A stretch of DNA of 64,000 nucleotides from Todiramphus chloris collaris (lineage: Eukaryota > Chordata > Aves > Coraciiformes > Alcedinidae), in assembly GCA_025345505.1 (NCBI GenBank), contig JANVCC010000012.1:11098138-11162137 (forward strand). Direction: 5' to 3'. The position numbers and the translations under genes are program-made. Within the stretch, counting starts at the first letter, position 1, and every line of letters starts with the position of its first letter. The notes beneath the pieces were generated by a model. The model searched no databases and was not told the DNA's origin. It saw nothing but the letters and a program-made list of their open reading frames with translations. Positions 1 through 12,999 of the stretch are shown here, piece after piece.

Positions 1-1921
1 TTTAAAACACACCGTTGTTGGAAAAATTGCAGCAAAGCAACTTTTCACAGTAAAAGTGAGAGAACTTGTGGGTTGAGATAAAGATACAGTTTAATAGGTA
101 AAGCAAAAGCTGCACTCACAAGCAGAACAAAACCAGGAGTTCATTCACGACTCCCCATGGGCAGGCAGGTGTTCAGCCATCTCCAGGAAAGCAGAGACAC
201 ATCATGTCTAACAGTTACTTGGCAAGACAAACGCCATCACTCTCAGCGTCCCAACTGTGTCCCCTCCCAACCTCTTGTGCACCCCCAGCCTACTTGCTGG
301 TGAGGTGGTGTGAGAAGCAAAAAAGGCCTAGACTTAGACACTGCTCAGCAACACCTAAAACTTCGGTCTGTTGTCAATGTTATCCTCATCCTAATCTAAC
401 ACATAACATGGTACCAGCTACTAGGAAGAAGATTTAATTTTATTCCAGCTGAAACCAGGACACTGAGGAAATGACATGTGGTGTGAGTAGAAGGACGTAT
501 TTGGTATTTCTGTTTCTCATTTTCCTTAGAAGAACTGAGTGAGAAACTCTAACCAATTTAAGATTATTAAATATAGGCTTCTGTAAAAACAAGGCAAAGA
601 GGTCAAAAGATAGAGATAGTAGATGGTAGCAAGAGAATTTGTGATGGATACTGTAGTACAAAGTTCTTTAATGTTCACTCCTTCCTTGGGGGATTTCCTA
701 TAAAGTGATCCCACACATTAGCTGTGTGTAATGCTCCCAAGTGCTTTGTGGTAGTGTTTTGGGGTTTTTTTATAGGTTTTGGTCTTTGTTTTTAAGATTC
801 AGGACATGATTCTCTGTTATCTATCAGGTTACCTTTGTAGAAATATTATAGTGAAATAAGTTTATTGATTCTCTGAAAACTTGGTGTCTAATTCATCTTT
901 ATAATTCACCCTTATGGAAAAGTTATGCTACTCCATTGCCTTGTATATCCTTCTTCTCAAATGCTTGCGCATCTGGAATCCTTGCTTTATTGCTCTGGAT
1001 AATCCTGAAAAATTCAGGAGGGTTTGGGTGAATAATCAGCCACCGTGATTGTCAGCACCATACCCAGTCACCTGAAACTGTGTGTAGAACAAAGTCTTAT
1101 TCCCTGGCTGCAGTGAGAGGGGCTTGGCTTATTAATAACTTTCTGAGAGGAGTGGGTTGGAGAAGGTGCCAGGTGTTGGCCTTGTTGCAGCTTTAAATTT
1201 AGAATTTGAAATTGGTGCCTGTCAGGTCAATCACGCTTTGAAAAATTTGTTGTCTGTATAGGGTCTGAGTCCTCAGTAGATCATTCAGAGCTAGGGAATC
1301 CTGATCTTTCATCAGATGAGTAAACAGCAAAGCCTCATATGGCTTTGTGTGTAGTCTGCCCCAGTAGGCTTCTGATCTCTGCTGCAGTATGGCATCAGCG
1401 ATCGCTTCATGGCATGACCCAGATGAAGTAAACAGTTGTCTCTGACTTTCCTGTGTAGTCTTCTAAGTGTGGAGGCATTTGAGAATGCTAATTCCAGGCT
1501 TGGGGAGGGAAAAACATGTTGTCAAAAATCTGATTCTTGCCAAGGAAAGAATGGACTATGGCAATGCAGGAAGCAGTAGAGAGTATCGATTTGCTTTGGT
1601 GATTGGAAGCAGTGTGTACTGTATGGTACACATACCTGCCTCTTTGAGAAAATGCAAAATGGACAAGGTAGTCCTAACAAAGGACTCTGATATTTTTTCC
1701 TTGCTTGTATTTAAACTACAAAATTATGCCTAGGAAAAAAGATCTGTCAAAAGGCCGAATACAAATTTACAGTGTAGGCTGAGTAATAAAACTTGAATAG
1801 TAATTTGATACAAATCTACTATTTAGGTATCTTCTGTTTTATAAATGATTGCTGGGATCTGTTGCACTTTCTAAATTAACTTTTCCATAATGTTTTTCCT
1901 TTTGCTTTCTTCTTTTTGTAG
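1..1921 (+). other. PDK3: PDK3 intron (3' part), upstream of the penultimate coding exon
   Basis: This stretch lies directly upstream of a PDK3 coding exon and ends in a strong pyrimidine tract and acceptor (tttgctttcttctttttgtag, 1901-1921). It is AT-rich and I found no PDK3-like peptide or other protein similarity in it. The longest open frame (1467-1733) has ordinary intronic composition and no splice-bounded homology. Upstream PDK3 exons must lie outside the window. Confidence 0.8.
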
Positions 1922-2035
1922 GCTGGGTTTGGCTATGGCTTGCCAATCTCTCGTCTCTACGCTAGGTACTTTCAAGGTGACCTTAAACTCTACTCAATGG
2001 AAGGCGTTGGCTCAGATGCTGTAATTTATTTGAAG
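1922..2035 (+). CDS. PDK3: PDK3 penultimate coding exon: pyruvate dehydrogenase kinase 3, ATP-lid region
   Basis: This exon encodes 38 residues of a mitochondrial pyruvate dehydrogenase kinase. The protein is a GHKL-type Ser/Thr kinase of the matrix that binds the E2 lipoyl domain and phosphorylates E1-alpha, shutting down pyruvate oxidation. The visible peptide starts [19 protein letters not shown], which is the glycine-rich G-box/ATP-lid segment of the family, and continues to the beta strand ending DAVIYLK. The exon is 114 nt, in phase 0 at both ends, bounded by tttttgtag and gtaggaat. The next exon continues in frame with ALSSESFERLP, as in vertebrate PDKs. Assignment to paralogue 3 rests on the C-terminal tail in the next exon and on the PCYT1B/POLA1 neighbourhood. 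No frameshift or stop is seen. Confidence 0.95.
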
Positions 2036-3151
2036 GTAGGAATCTGACCCTTTTATGGCTATTAACGCAGTGCCATTTGTTTACAGCAGTCTGTAAAAGT
2101 GAACTTTCTTTTTACTCTTCAACTTGATTTCAATTTTGTAATTGCTATCAGTTTTATATTTTATCTAAATCAATTACACAGAATCCTAAACCCCAAGGTT
2201 ATAACTATTAAACCAGCACTAATATAGTTAGTTTGCTTTGCTTTTTGGTTTGGTTTTTTGTTTTGTTTGTTTTAGTCCCCTGTGTTGGATCGTTCCATTT
2301 TGTTAACCCATCACAACTGCTGAATTTTCAAAGCAATGTGTGATGAGAGATAATTTTGGGTAATACTTATAAATTCTAAAGGTTTTGACCACAGCAAAAC
2401 TGAGAAGACTATTGACTAACTTCTGACCAGTACGTAATTTTTAATATGCCGTTCTTGACCTTTGTGCAATAGACTGTTGATCCTGTTGTCATTTTTTTGG
2501 GGGAGATCCCACATGACTCAGGGGCTTAAGGTTGAAACTAACTGCTTGAGTGTCATGGGGAATTTAAAAGAATATAGCGTATCGCTCCTGTGCAGGTCAA
2601 TGACTTGCTGTATGCAGCAAGTGAGTTGTCGAGTCCTGTGTTAGCTTTCGTTTCTGATGGGTTAATCCTGTGCATGTGTGTGTGGAGGAAAAAGGTATGG
2701 TCTTTTCCAGAGGAAAAAGGCACGCTGGTGAACTGAACTAGATCAGTCCCCACAGATCAGTGTGCTGGCGGAGTCCAAATTTGTTGGAGAAACGAGGTGC
2801 TTAAATAAAGTAGTCGTCTGCCCCATGTCAACAACAAATGTTCCTAAAATGTTTTTGACCAAAACTTTTTTTGCCTTGCTCTCTTTGTAGATGTGACTCC
2901 CTGGAAAGAAGGGAAATATTTTAAAGTGTTATTATTTTCCTTTAACTTTTGCCATGTCTGGTATTTTGACTATGACTAGAGCGATAAGTCAGAGCTGAAG
3001 TATTTTGGAAATAGTATTGTGATATGTAACACTTGGATAATCGAGACCCTTGTTCAGTACAGAAGTGACTGCAACTGTAGAGCTCCCTGGAGTGTCATCT
3101 TGCTTGTGGTATGTCTAATGATATCTTACTATTGCTTTTGTTTTTCTGTAG
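2036..3151 (+). other. PDK3: Last PDK3 intron
   Basis: A 1.1-kb intron with donor gtagga and acceptor tttttctgtag. It is AT-rich with a T/G-rich run near 2235-2275. I see no repeat family or coding similarity inside it. Confidence 0.9.
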
Positions 3152-3295
3152 GCCCTTTCAAGTGAATCATTTGAAAGACTTCCTGTTTTTAATAAGTCAG
3201 CATGGCGGCACTACAAGACCACACCTGAGGCAGATGACTGGAGCAATCCTAGCAGTGAACCAAGGGATGCTTCTAAATATAAAGCTAATCGATAA
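3152..3295 (+). CDS. PDK3: PDK3 terminal coding exon and stop
   Basis: This exon encodes the last 47 residues and a TAA stop (3293-3295). The peptide runs ALSSESFERLPVFNKSAW, then a TTPEADDWSNPS segment, and ends DASKYKANR. The Asp-Trp pair in the tail is the DW motif that PDKs use in cross-tail dimer contacts and activity. The KYKA-type ending is that of PDK3 rather than PDK1, PDK2 or PDK4, as far as I remember those proteins. The exon opens in phase 0 directly after ctgtag, and with the previous exon it gives 85 uninterrupted residues. The neighbouring gene PCYT1B lies convergently about 16 kb downstream, as in other amniotes. Confidence 0.95.
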   Translation, partial: ALSSESFERLPVFNKSAWRHYKTTPEADDWSNPSSEPRDASKYKANR

Positions 3296-4600
3296 TTTGC
3301 CACCTTTTGTCTCTGTTGGAGATGACCTCTGCATTCAGTATAAAGTCTCTGCTTTGTTCCAAAATCCTTCAAACCACAATAGCTAATTACTTCCAAACAA
3401 AGACCTAATCAGGGCATTGAAAAATACTCAGAACAAAGTGATGATTGGGACTTAAAAGGAAGGCACTAAGCACGTTTGGTATGTGAATCCCGTCTACTTC
3501 ACCAGAATACGCTTGGTTGCTTCAGTCATGCGTTGACAAAAGGGGTTGCACTGTGATTGCACTTAAGAATGCAATGTTGTAACAAAAAGATACTATTGAA
3601 ATGGCCAATTTTTATACCTCTGTAAAGATTGGCAGGATGTGCAAAACCTCTTTAAGTGGTGAATAGTATCTCGCACAGCAATATGATAAGAGAAAGATTT
3701 TAACGTAGTTCAACATACACTTTCGAAATCCACTGTTTGCTGCATTTTATATTGCACAGTGTCACCTGTTCTGGAAAATCCCTTTGAGCTCTTCAGATCT
3801 TAAATCTAATGAGCTTATAAATGCATAGTTCTGAAAAAGGGTTGTGCAGCTTTAAACTGATGCTTTCCCCAAATTCCCAAATCCATTTGTCAAGTGCATA
3901 CAAAAATTATGTTATTATAAGACATTTGTATTTCCACTTCTCGGTATGCACCTTAATGATTTTCTTGACGCACCAACACAGAAATGCATTTCTATAAATT
4001 TTTCCTTGTTTTGAGAAAAAAAATTTCAAGTAGTTAGATCATCTCTCCATGCAAGAAATTCTGTCAATACAGGGGCAGGGGGTGATTCAATTTCATTTTT
4101 ATTGCCTATCATTTTTGTGGGGCTGGGGAGGGGAGAGAAATGCTGAAGGGCCAGACAGCCAGTCATACAAATGAATTTGCCTTAAGAATGTCGGTTGCTT
4201 GGAACCTGATCAGTTTAAAACCTGTAAATAGTTTGCAAAGTTATTTATATATTCAATGTCTGACTATAGTCTGGTAATCTGAATTTGTAGTGTATATAAA
4301 GATGTTGTACACCAGCTGTTGGAAAGTGTCATTGGTTTAAATACACGAAACTGGAAATACCGTAGAAATGGTAGGGAGAAAACATAGCTGGTACCTGACT
4401 TAAGGGGGAATCTAAGTGAAAACCTCTAACTTTTCCCCTTAAAATTATTGTAAGGGTTATTGCTGACTACTAGGACACTGTTCTTCATCAGGTCTTTGCC
4501 AAATACCGTTTCTGATATTATGGCCCTTCAGAAAAAGTTGTGAAATTTAGAAGTTTTGGTGATATCCTTGTTGTGGGAATAAAGTAGATGAGTTGTAAGC
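3296..4600 (+). other. PDK3: PDK3 3' untranslated region (proximal)
   Basis: The sequence after the PDK3 stop is AT-rich, lacks open frames and runs without an obvious boundary to a canonical AATAAA at 4578-4583. The 3' end is inferred: cleavage would be expected about 10-30 nt past that signal, and a longer form could end after the AATAAA at 4875-4880. RNA data are needed to fix the end. Confidence 0.6.
4578..4583 (+). terminator. Candidate PDK3 poly(A) signal AATAAA (proximal)
   Basis: Canonical AATAAA about 1.28 kb past the PDK3 stop, followed within 15 nt by the mildly GU-rich tgagttgtaag. This is the best-placed candidate for the main PDK3 cleavage site. Confidence 0.45.
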
Positions 4601-4874
4601 AACTCTGATGCACCCTCAGTTTCTCTTAGGTGTTTTGATATATTTTTTGAAAGGTATTGCAGATCTGAGCGTGGAATAATGAAACTTGTTTGCTAAAATT
4701 TGTGGGGAACTGTCCTTTTTGTCCTCCCGATATTTATTTTTATAAAGAACTGATCTATTAGGTAAACAGAGAAAATGCTGAGAAATTCCTAGGTATTTTT
4801 TTAAAGTCACTCAACTCAATGACAGACAGAACTTTGCACTCACATTCATCAGAGGACTACAAAGTTCTTTGAGC

Positions 4875-4880
4875 AATAAA
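4875..4880 (+). terminator. Candidate PDK3 poly(A) signal AATAAA (distal)
   Basis: A second canonical AATAAA (gagcaataaactt), 297 nt past the first. It would support a 1.6-kb 3'UTR. No GU-rich element is obvious just downstream, so it is weaker. Confidence 0.3.
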
Positions 4881-5540
4881 CTTCATATAGCCCCATTTCT
4901 GAAGAGTCAAGAGTCCTTACTTTGCAAACCTGGACTCTTGCATTCAGTTCAAGAATTTGTATATGAATAGTTCAGGAGTTTGCAGGGTTCGAGGTTCTGT
5001 GGGCCCATGCTGCCCAGAGGGGTCATGTTGGAGGGCTAGGTCGTTTTAATGCCCTCTCATAGAGGTCTCTGCAGAGCGCTGCTGTACCGTCAGAGACGGA
5101 GATGCCAGGACAGCTGCTGAAGTCTGTCTGACCTGTTTGCTGGTGAGCAGTGCCCTTCTGAGCCCCCTCTGCCAGCAGGTAGGAAGAGGGAGTGTGTTGA
5201 TGGGGCTGTCTTCTTCTGTTCCCAAACCAGTCCCGTTTGACCGTGGTGGATCTTTACACGGCATGGTGAGGAGTTGTAACTTGCGTGGCCTCCAGAGCAA
5301 TAATTTCCCACAACTGCAGGCGCTGCTGCGGAGAAGGCAAATTGCTACTCAAGCGACAGAGCTGTGCTGTGAGGGTGAAATCGGAGTAATAGTTTGACTG
5401 AAACACCAGCTGGAAGTCACATCTACTAAAATTTGGTCACTTAACTTCTGCCCTCACCCATAACTTCTTCCTGTCTTTTAAATTCATTTCAAGTTATGTC
5501 TGTTTTCTAGTAACCGCAGAGGAGAGCTTGCTTAAAAATA

Positions 5541-5674
5541 GAAATTTGTGATTAAACTGGTATTTTCCCAGTCACATGTGGTCAGTTTTTCCTAGAGCAT
5601 TGCCTAAAACATTCCAATGAATGAGAGAGTTTGTGCAAGAACCTGAGTTTCAGCTTCTGTTAGCAATCATATTT
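5541..5674 (+). repeat. Local diverged duplication, copy A
   Basis: About 134 bp that align by eye with 6429-6564 in the same orientation. Shared runs include tattttcccag, tttttcctagagcatt, cctaaaacat, agtttgtgcaagaacc and gagtttcagctt. Differences are mostly single substitutions with one or two small indels, so the copies look old. It does not resemble CR1. It may be a local segmental duplication or two members of an unrecognised dispersed repeat. Confidence 0.75.
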
Positions 5675-6428
5675 TGAAGCTGTAAATCCCAACTTGGTGC
5701 TTCTTTTTGTCTCTCCTTGTAAAGTGAAGTGGAGAGGGAACAGAAAGAGAAGAAAGGATGCAGGCCTGTTGAACTTTTTTTTTTCTTGTGGCGAGTATAA
5801 ACCATGGAAGCCAGTGAATGAAAGCTGAAGATACCATGGAGGACATTACAGTATATTAGTCATTTCATTTCTTTATTCACAAAAACGGGCTGGCTTTGAG
5901 GTTTGAAGTGCTCTACTACTTGAAAACTGAAGTGCCCTGAAACGGCACCTGTTCCCAGGAACCCTGAATGTGTATGAACAGCTCAAAGCAGGAAGGTAGA
6001 GCACAAGGAATGCACTTTCTTTCCACTTCCCAAGGTCTGTTCATGGGCGTTACAGTGCGTATGAATGAGAAGCAATTTTTCTCCTCTCCAGCCTTGTCTA
6101 GGTAGCCTGTGCTTTAGTAGAGACTCCAGGTATGCTGTGAATTGTCCTTCATGCTTTGTCCTCATGCCACGTTTCTACACAGGGGTATTAGTGTGAAAAC
6201 TGTCCTAGGAAACAACAGCAGCAGCACACCTTCAATTAGAAGAGAGTTTTTTCAGTGGGTGTGCCTGAAAAATGAAGGTGTATGGGTTTTTAGTATGGCT
6301 AGTTTAACTCTGGATACTGGTCTTTTTTGAGTTACTTCTGCCTTTGGTTGGAGTCTGTTATAACTATTTGTTTTAATGTCTTGGGGCTGTTAATTTCAAA
6401 CTTTCTGATGATATATAAAAGGTGTGAT

Positions 6429-6564
6429 GAAATTTGCAATGCAACTAGTATTTTCCCAGCTGCATGTGGTTGTTTTTTCCTAGAGCATTACCTAAAACAT
6501 CCCAATGAGTAAGATAGTTTGTGCAAGAACCCGAGTTTCAGCTTTTGTTAGCAATCGTATATTG
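6429..6564 (+). repeat. Local diverged duplication, copy B
   Basis: Second copy of the element at 5541-5674, offset by about 888 bp in direct orientation. The match begins at gaaatttg and fades after gttagcaatc. The sequences flanking the two copies do not match each other, which sets the edges. Confidence 0.75.
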
Positions 6565-9500
6565 CTATGTATCATCTATTTCTCTTTATGGCTTTCAGAC
6601 CTGTGGCCCTCTGATGTTATTGCAACCTGCTTGTCTTTACTTACAGGAGACAAATAGAAAAAACTTTTTTCAGTGAAAATGCTTTGTATCTGTCGTGTTT
6701 AGTGATTAACAGAAGCAAACTGTGCAAGAGGTGTTTGCTCCTTGATTCCTCCTGAGAATTTACAAACAACTTCTAAATGTCAGTGTAACAGAGTTTAACT
6801 TTTTTTCTTGTCCACTGTGTGTTTTTCTGGTGTATGTGTCTGGAACAAAATCTTATTAATCGCCTACCTAGTTAATAGATAATGAAATCTCTCTAAATCA
6901 CGTACATACTTGTTTTCCCTGCTTTTCCAGGCTTTATTTTGAGGCTAACCAGGGGTCTTTCAGAGTCGAGTCATCATTTGATGCAAAATGTTTGGAAGAT
7001 ACTGAAATGCTTCTTTTGCAACTCAAATGTGCAGTCTTTTCCTCTGTCCTCAACCATGGTGACCTAGGATACTACTGAGAAAGTATTTCTGCTGCTGCAG
7101 TTTGTGCCACCGCTTGGGCAGTGTTTAAAGCAGGTCCCTTGACACGTGCTTAAAGAGTATGGATATTCACTGTAGTGTTCTTGGAAAACTCAAGCTACTT
7201 TTTGGCTGTGTAAACTACAGTTACTGCTCCACCTGGGTAACATGCTTTTCTTTGTCCTCAGTAGCATGCAGAATTTGTTTTTGAAACAGCTGTTATGTTC
7301 TTGTTCGCTTGCTTCAAAAAACAAGAGTGATCTTGTAGTGTAGTGCAATCTTCTATGCTTCTTCTCCCAAGCCTAACTTAAATAGGGTGAAATCTTGACC
7401 TCACTGATGTGGAAAACATTACTCCTCACACACACCTTTAATAAGCACTTCTAGGTTCTTGTTAGGTGAAAAGTGCAAAGTGGTCTAAATTGATCCAAAC
7501 AATTGTGTAGAAAACAGTCTAAAATGTTTATTGTTAGTATCTATCTCTTGAGGATACCCACGTCCCACTGTGCAGTGCCTCACTTTCCTTGCACGTTTCC
7601 CAAGTTGCTATATAGATGCTGGGGTTTCTAGCAGCTCTTCATCTCCATTTCTTGATGTAGTCACCTGCCTCTGAATTAATACGCATCAACAGGTTTTTGC
7701 AGACATAAGAGAATATGGTGGCACATAACAGAACGATACGTTACTGAGCTCAAAGGTGAGTTTATTCACAAATGAGGAACATAGTTATGAATTTAGTGAC
7801 TTCAGGGCTGAATCTTGCAAATACTTGCACAAGTAAACAGTGTATGAGAGTAATCCCACTTGAATCCGTTACCAGGATCAGGACTTAAGCTGATGACATC
7901 CATTTGAAACAATGAAGATTTGTCTTAACTGATGTGGCTCTCTAATTAAAAATAAATAAGAAAATGTAAAGCTCACATGCTTTAATTGCAGTATTACGTT
8001 GCCTTAAAACATGACAGAAATTGGCATAGAGAACTTGTTTGCTTCTTACATCTAGAGATTTTTACATAGTATCAGTAGGATTGATGTGTCCGTGATAATT
8101 CTGACATCGTCAAGCTAGAGTTAATTGCTTTATCGAAGTTTTTCATCTGAAATGAATACTGCCAAGAGATGCCAGATTCACAGTCCTTTGAAATTCATAC
8201 CCTCTGTAGATCACATCAGGCAGTGGCGGGAGTGTTTCCACATGATGCACCATCAGTGCTCTCAGCTGTTCAGCAGGGATGGTCCTTAGGGGAGGCCACT
8301 GCTAGCTGATGAGCTGCTAACAGTGTGCTAAACTTGTGTTGGGTTTTGTGATGTAAGTTTCTGATATGGGTGGGAATCAAGTCAATCTGTTCCCAAAATT
8401 AGTTATGGGACAGAACTCTTTCTGGTGAGCTGGCCTGTCTTGCAGCTGGCATCCAAGAGGGAGAGAGGTCCTGGTTTGCCTTTCCTCTGAGGTGGCATCA
8501 TTTGAATCAAGTGAACCTATAACCTAGGAGTGGGAAGCTAATTTTTTCCTGAGATTACTTGGTGATGTTTTAAATTTAATTTTGAGTCTTCTGTAACTTG
8601 TGTTGGAATTGTTTCTAGTCCAATACCTGTGTATATAATTGTCTACCCTTCTTTTCCTTTTTTCTTTCTGCAGCTGACAAATAAAAATACGTTAAGTACA
8701 TGATGACGTTCTAAGGGACTGATTTGGTTTCACACACTGTGGAGCTTAGTTTGTGATTTGGCAGCCCAAGGTCAACTTCACACATCCCTACAGAGGGACA
8801 CCTTCAGAGAGCTGCAGTTGGGAGCTCAGTGTCATTTTTAGACAAGTGATTCTAGCTATTTTATCATAAAGCAGTTTGAGATATTATGTTTCCATAGAAT
8901 TTTCCATAGATCTGAGTGTTTCCATGTCCCACTCCCTCCTGCTTGAGATTTATTATTAATGTCTCAAGCATAATTTCTTAAGTTGGTTCTGGAACTGTAT
9001 AAATGCTTGTTTCTGTATCGTATTACTCTGAATTTTCAGGTACATTTAATCAGATCTGGTTTGTATCAGATTTCCAGGTAGGTGTTAAGACTTTAAAACT
9101 TTTAACGTCTTTTGTAAATATGTTTTATTCCTGCCAGATGTGAGTCTTTGCAAGACATTTGTTTTCACAAGATACTCTGGTTTTCATTCTAAGGTTACCT
9201 TTTTGTGATTCTTGTGGCACAAGACTCGATTTAAAAGCAAAAAAAAAAGATAAAAATCACATACTAACACAGATGAATTTCACAATTCTTGATTTTGCTG
9301 TTGTACCAAGGACCTGACATCATAATATTTACAAAGACTGCAGTTGTATAGAAAATGAAATTGTACACAATTTGAGTGGAAAAAATTGAAATACAGGAAT
9401 TTTTTTCTTTTTTCTTGATTGTAAATCCAAAGATATCGCTGCAAAAGCATTTGTGAGAGCCTGGCTTCTTGAAAAACTCATCGCTACAGAAATTAGTGTG

Positions 9501-9865
9501 AGGGGAGAAGTGAGAGGATGCAGGTGGGAATGTGTACCTTAAACTGTTTGGGGTAGGAGTTAAGTTTCTCTTCTGTAGTCTGAGAAAATTGGGCTAACCC
9601 AGTGGCTCTTGGTTTGCTCTCTTACCTAGCATTCATTGCTTCTTTTTCAGAACACTGAGGTAAGAAAAGTTCAGCCTTTTTTCTAGAAATTGCTGTTTCT
9701 GAATAACTGGCCAAAATAGAAAGTTTCTGGCAAGAACCCCAGATTCTCCTTTTCTCACTTTCATGGAGGAATCCAGAAACGGTTATAGTTCAAGAGCATG
9801 AAGTTTAAACAATTATAAATTAAATTCACTTGGCGACTGAGAACTTGGCCATTTGAAAATATGAG

Positions 9866-9890
9866 TTATTTATTTATTTATTTATTTTTT
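9866..9890 (+). repeat. (TTTA)n microsatellite
   Basis: About five consecutive TTAT/TTTA units run into a T tract in AT-rich intergenic DNA. No function is evident. Confidence 0.85.
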
Positions 9891-12800
9891 AATGTTCTCC
9901 AAATTCTTACTTTTGAGGGAACACACGGGTTTATAATCAGAAAAGTTTTGGCAAAGCATTGGCAAAACATGAAGAGCTGAATGATGGAGTTTTGGTGCTA
10001 TCCATTTGCTGCGTATGCTTCAAACCTCACTAAAACTCAGCTGGACTCTTGTGGTTTTGCTAACCATTTTGTTATACAAGTGTATGGGGTTTTTTTCCCT
10101 TTGGTTTTACAGTCCTTACTGTTGATCAAGACTAAATAATTCACTGCTTTAATAATTCATTGTTTTACTGTATCAGCACAAGTATCAGAAGGGAGCATTG
10201 AAGCCCCTGAATCATCATTGTTACTGTGGTAGCAGCAGCACTGCTTGACAGCACTTCAGGCTGCTGGTGTGAAGTCCAGGGTATAGAGGGACCAAATGCA
10301 ATCAGATGCTGAAGGCAGGGACTGAGCAACTTACTCTGGCAGTGCTGGTGCTTCCTCTGAAGTGACCAGAGCCAAAGCCTGCGATTTTAGCCGCTCTCAA
10401 ATATTTCTGTGGAGTGTGACATTTCCTTCAATGTTCCGTATTATTAAGGACTGCTGCCAGTTCATCCTTGCTGCTTGGAGTTTTTGATTTCCTGACGTGG
10501 AAGCAGCAGAAGCTCCTACAGCTGTCTAGAACCAAAAGTGAGTTATTGAGGTATCCGATTGTCCCGGATGTGTCGGTGTGGTTTGTCACCACACGTTGTT
10601 TTTTCTGTGTACCATATGAGTGCCTTTGGGGTTTGGGTTTTTTTCTTCTGCTATATAAATTTCCCAAAAGCTAGAGTTTCATAACATCTGAAATATCTGT
10701 TATAAAATAACACCCAATGTTTCTACCTTGGAACTTCTGCAGCTCGCCATAAAGTTTTATAGGTGTTCATAACTTTTTCAAGAAAATGAAAAAAACCCCC
10801 AAGTTTCTTACCAAGTAATTCCAGAGCAGGAAAATTCCTGGAGACCCAGCTTGCTTGACTCATTAAGTTATACATGAGGCTCCAGATGGTCAGAATTTTG
10901 CTAGAACTGAGATAATTTTCTTTGGGATGAAGAATTTATTTTAAAACTCAAGATGAGAAGAAATCTGTGTGTTGTACTTTCTTGATGCTTACCATTTGCC
11001 ATGATATGCTATTCGGAGGAGCTGAGCGGTTAATTAAGTAGCTCAAAATTGCAGTATCTGTCAGCATGTACCGCATAATATTTGATATCTAGTTGCAGCA
11101 GCAGCAGTATAATGAAGATTTATGGCTGTAGGACACAGGCTTATGTGGGAAAACAGTTTATAATAACAGATCAGTTTCTCATTATACAGTTCATGACTTT
11201 TTGAGACTGTTGTAGACTCATTTCAGTACTTAAGCTTGTTACTTTCAGGGGAAAGAAGTCTTGCAGTAGACAGGTTTTAAATGAAGTCAGGCATACAAAA
11301 CGTGTCAGGCATGTGTAAGAGGAAACATTGAACATCTTTTTTTGTTGTTGTTCAGATTAGTTTATATGCATCATCTAACTCAGACTGTTTAAGCTTTTGT
11401 ACCACTTCCTCAAGTAGTAAAATTGAGTGTGGTAGATAACGCCTGCTGTATTTTGTCTAAGAGAGTCAGCCATTCAGAAGGCTTGTTACAGCAATCTGAA
11501 CACCTTTCTCTGTCTAATGACTTGGGTAATTTTTTATGTCTTTGGCCCTTTGTATCTCCTAGCCAAAAGGCAACAGGCGTATGTCACTTTGCTCCTACTA
11601 GTGTGCACCTAGGAGACGTGATTTGAAAGTCATGAGATGATTTCCCTTCTTGAGTTGCCACTGTGGATTCTTTTCTTGAAATGAATAAATGAGCAGGTGC
11701 CTGTAAATACGCTGATTTGAAAGACTTTATTTTTTTTCAGATGAAAACTTCATTCTCCCAGTTTTCAAGGTGACATATGGGCTGTGTTTTGATGTGAGAA
11801 AGCTTTCAAAGGACATGGACATTTTCGTGGGGTTGTGGAAAGCAGTGCCGGCTTGCACTGTTGAGATGTCTGTTGGTAGAATGTAGGAGCCACCCTAGCG
11901 CTCTTGAAGTTCTTGATGGTGTGCACAGCTGCCCCTACCCCCTTCTGGGAGCACCTCCCCTGCATGTTGTGCTTTGCTCTTTATTCTTACATTGTTAAAT
12001 GTCTTCAGAGACATAAGAGTATTTGATACAATCTGTGGGGCTGGCGAGGACTGACACTTAAGGCATGGATAGGTTTGCATTCAGCTAAAGGAACATGGAG
12101 TGTTGTGAGAGTCATGGCAGCGTGATAGTTTCTGCACCTGTAGATGTCGGTGGACTAAAGGTTGCATTTACCACCTGGGAAACAATATCCTTATTTATTT
12201 TCAGATATGGGTGTCCAGTAAGTGGGTGTCCATCATCAGTACAATGCAGTATGCTTGAGAACTGCCCACTGCAGTACGCGCTAAGTAAAAGGGCCAGGTC
12301 CTGTATGTTACGATGTACGAGTTCATCAGCTTTACAAAATATTTCACACATAGCCAGTTGTGATAGATGAAGAGGTTGGAGTTACGCTTTGTTCTGGCAT
12401 GTTGAAATACGTTCTATCCTGCTGTTACTTTGTGCACTTAATGATGGAGAATGCTGGCTTGTGAAACATCGTGTTTTACAGGAAAAGAACTGAAATTTCT
12501 AGATTGCTAATGGTGTATGACAGTATTTTATCAAGGTGCTTAGCTGTCACTGCTCAAATATATAAGTTATTGATAAAGTCAGAATTGGAGCACTGACAGT
12601 TGACAGCACGCAAGTTGAACAGTTGGGTAAAACGTGCAAAAAGATCACGTCGGGCACTTCCCTGTAGATACAGTTGCATTCAGTTAATGGGTGAAGTCAG
12701 TGCTGTGGGTGGCACGGTAGTACCACCGCTCTGTGTAATGGCCAGCTGCATTTTAACTAGCTTCTATGTGGCTTATCTCTATGTTCTTCATGGCAAAGTG

Positions 12801-12999
12801 ACTTAATTTCCAGAAACTAGCAATTGAAAGGTCAGAGTAGAGGTGCTTGACCTCATGGCATTATTTTTTCTTGTGCTTTTTTAAAAGATACAGACTGTAA
12901 GCTTGCAGGTGTTTTCTGACTGTTCTCCATGTTCTCTGTGATATGATACAAGTATGTGCTGTAGGGTGGTTTGAAGAAAAGGTTCCCCCCCACCCCACC

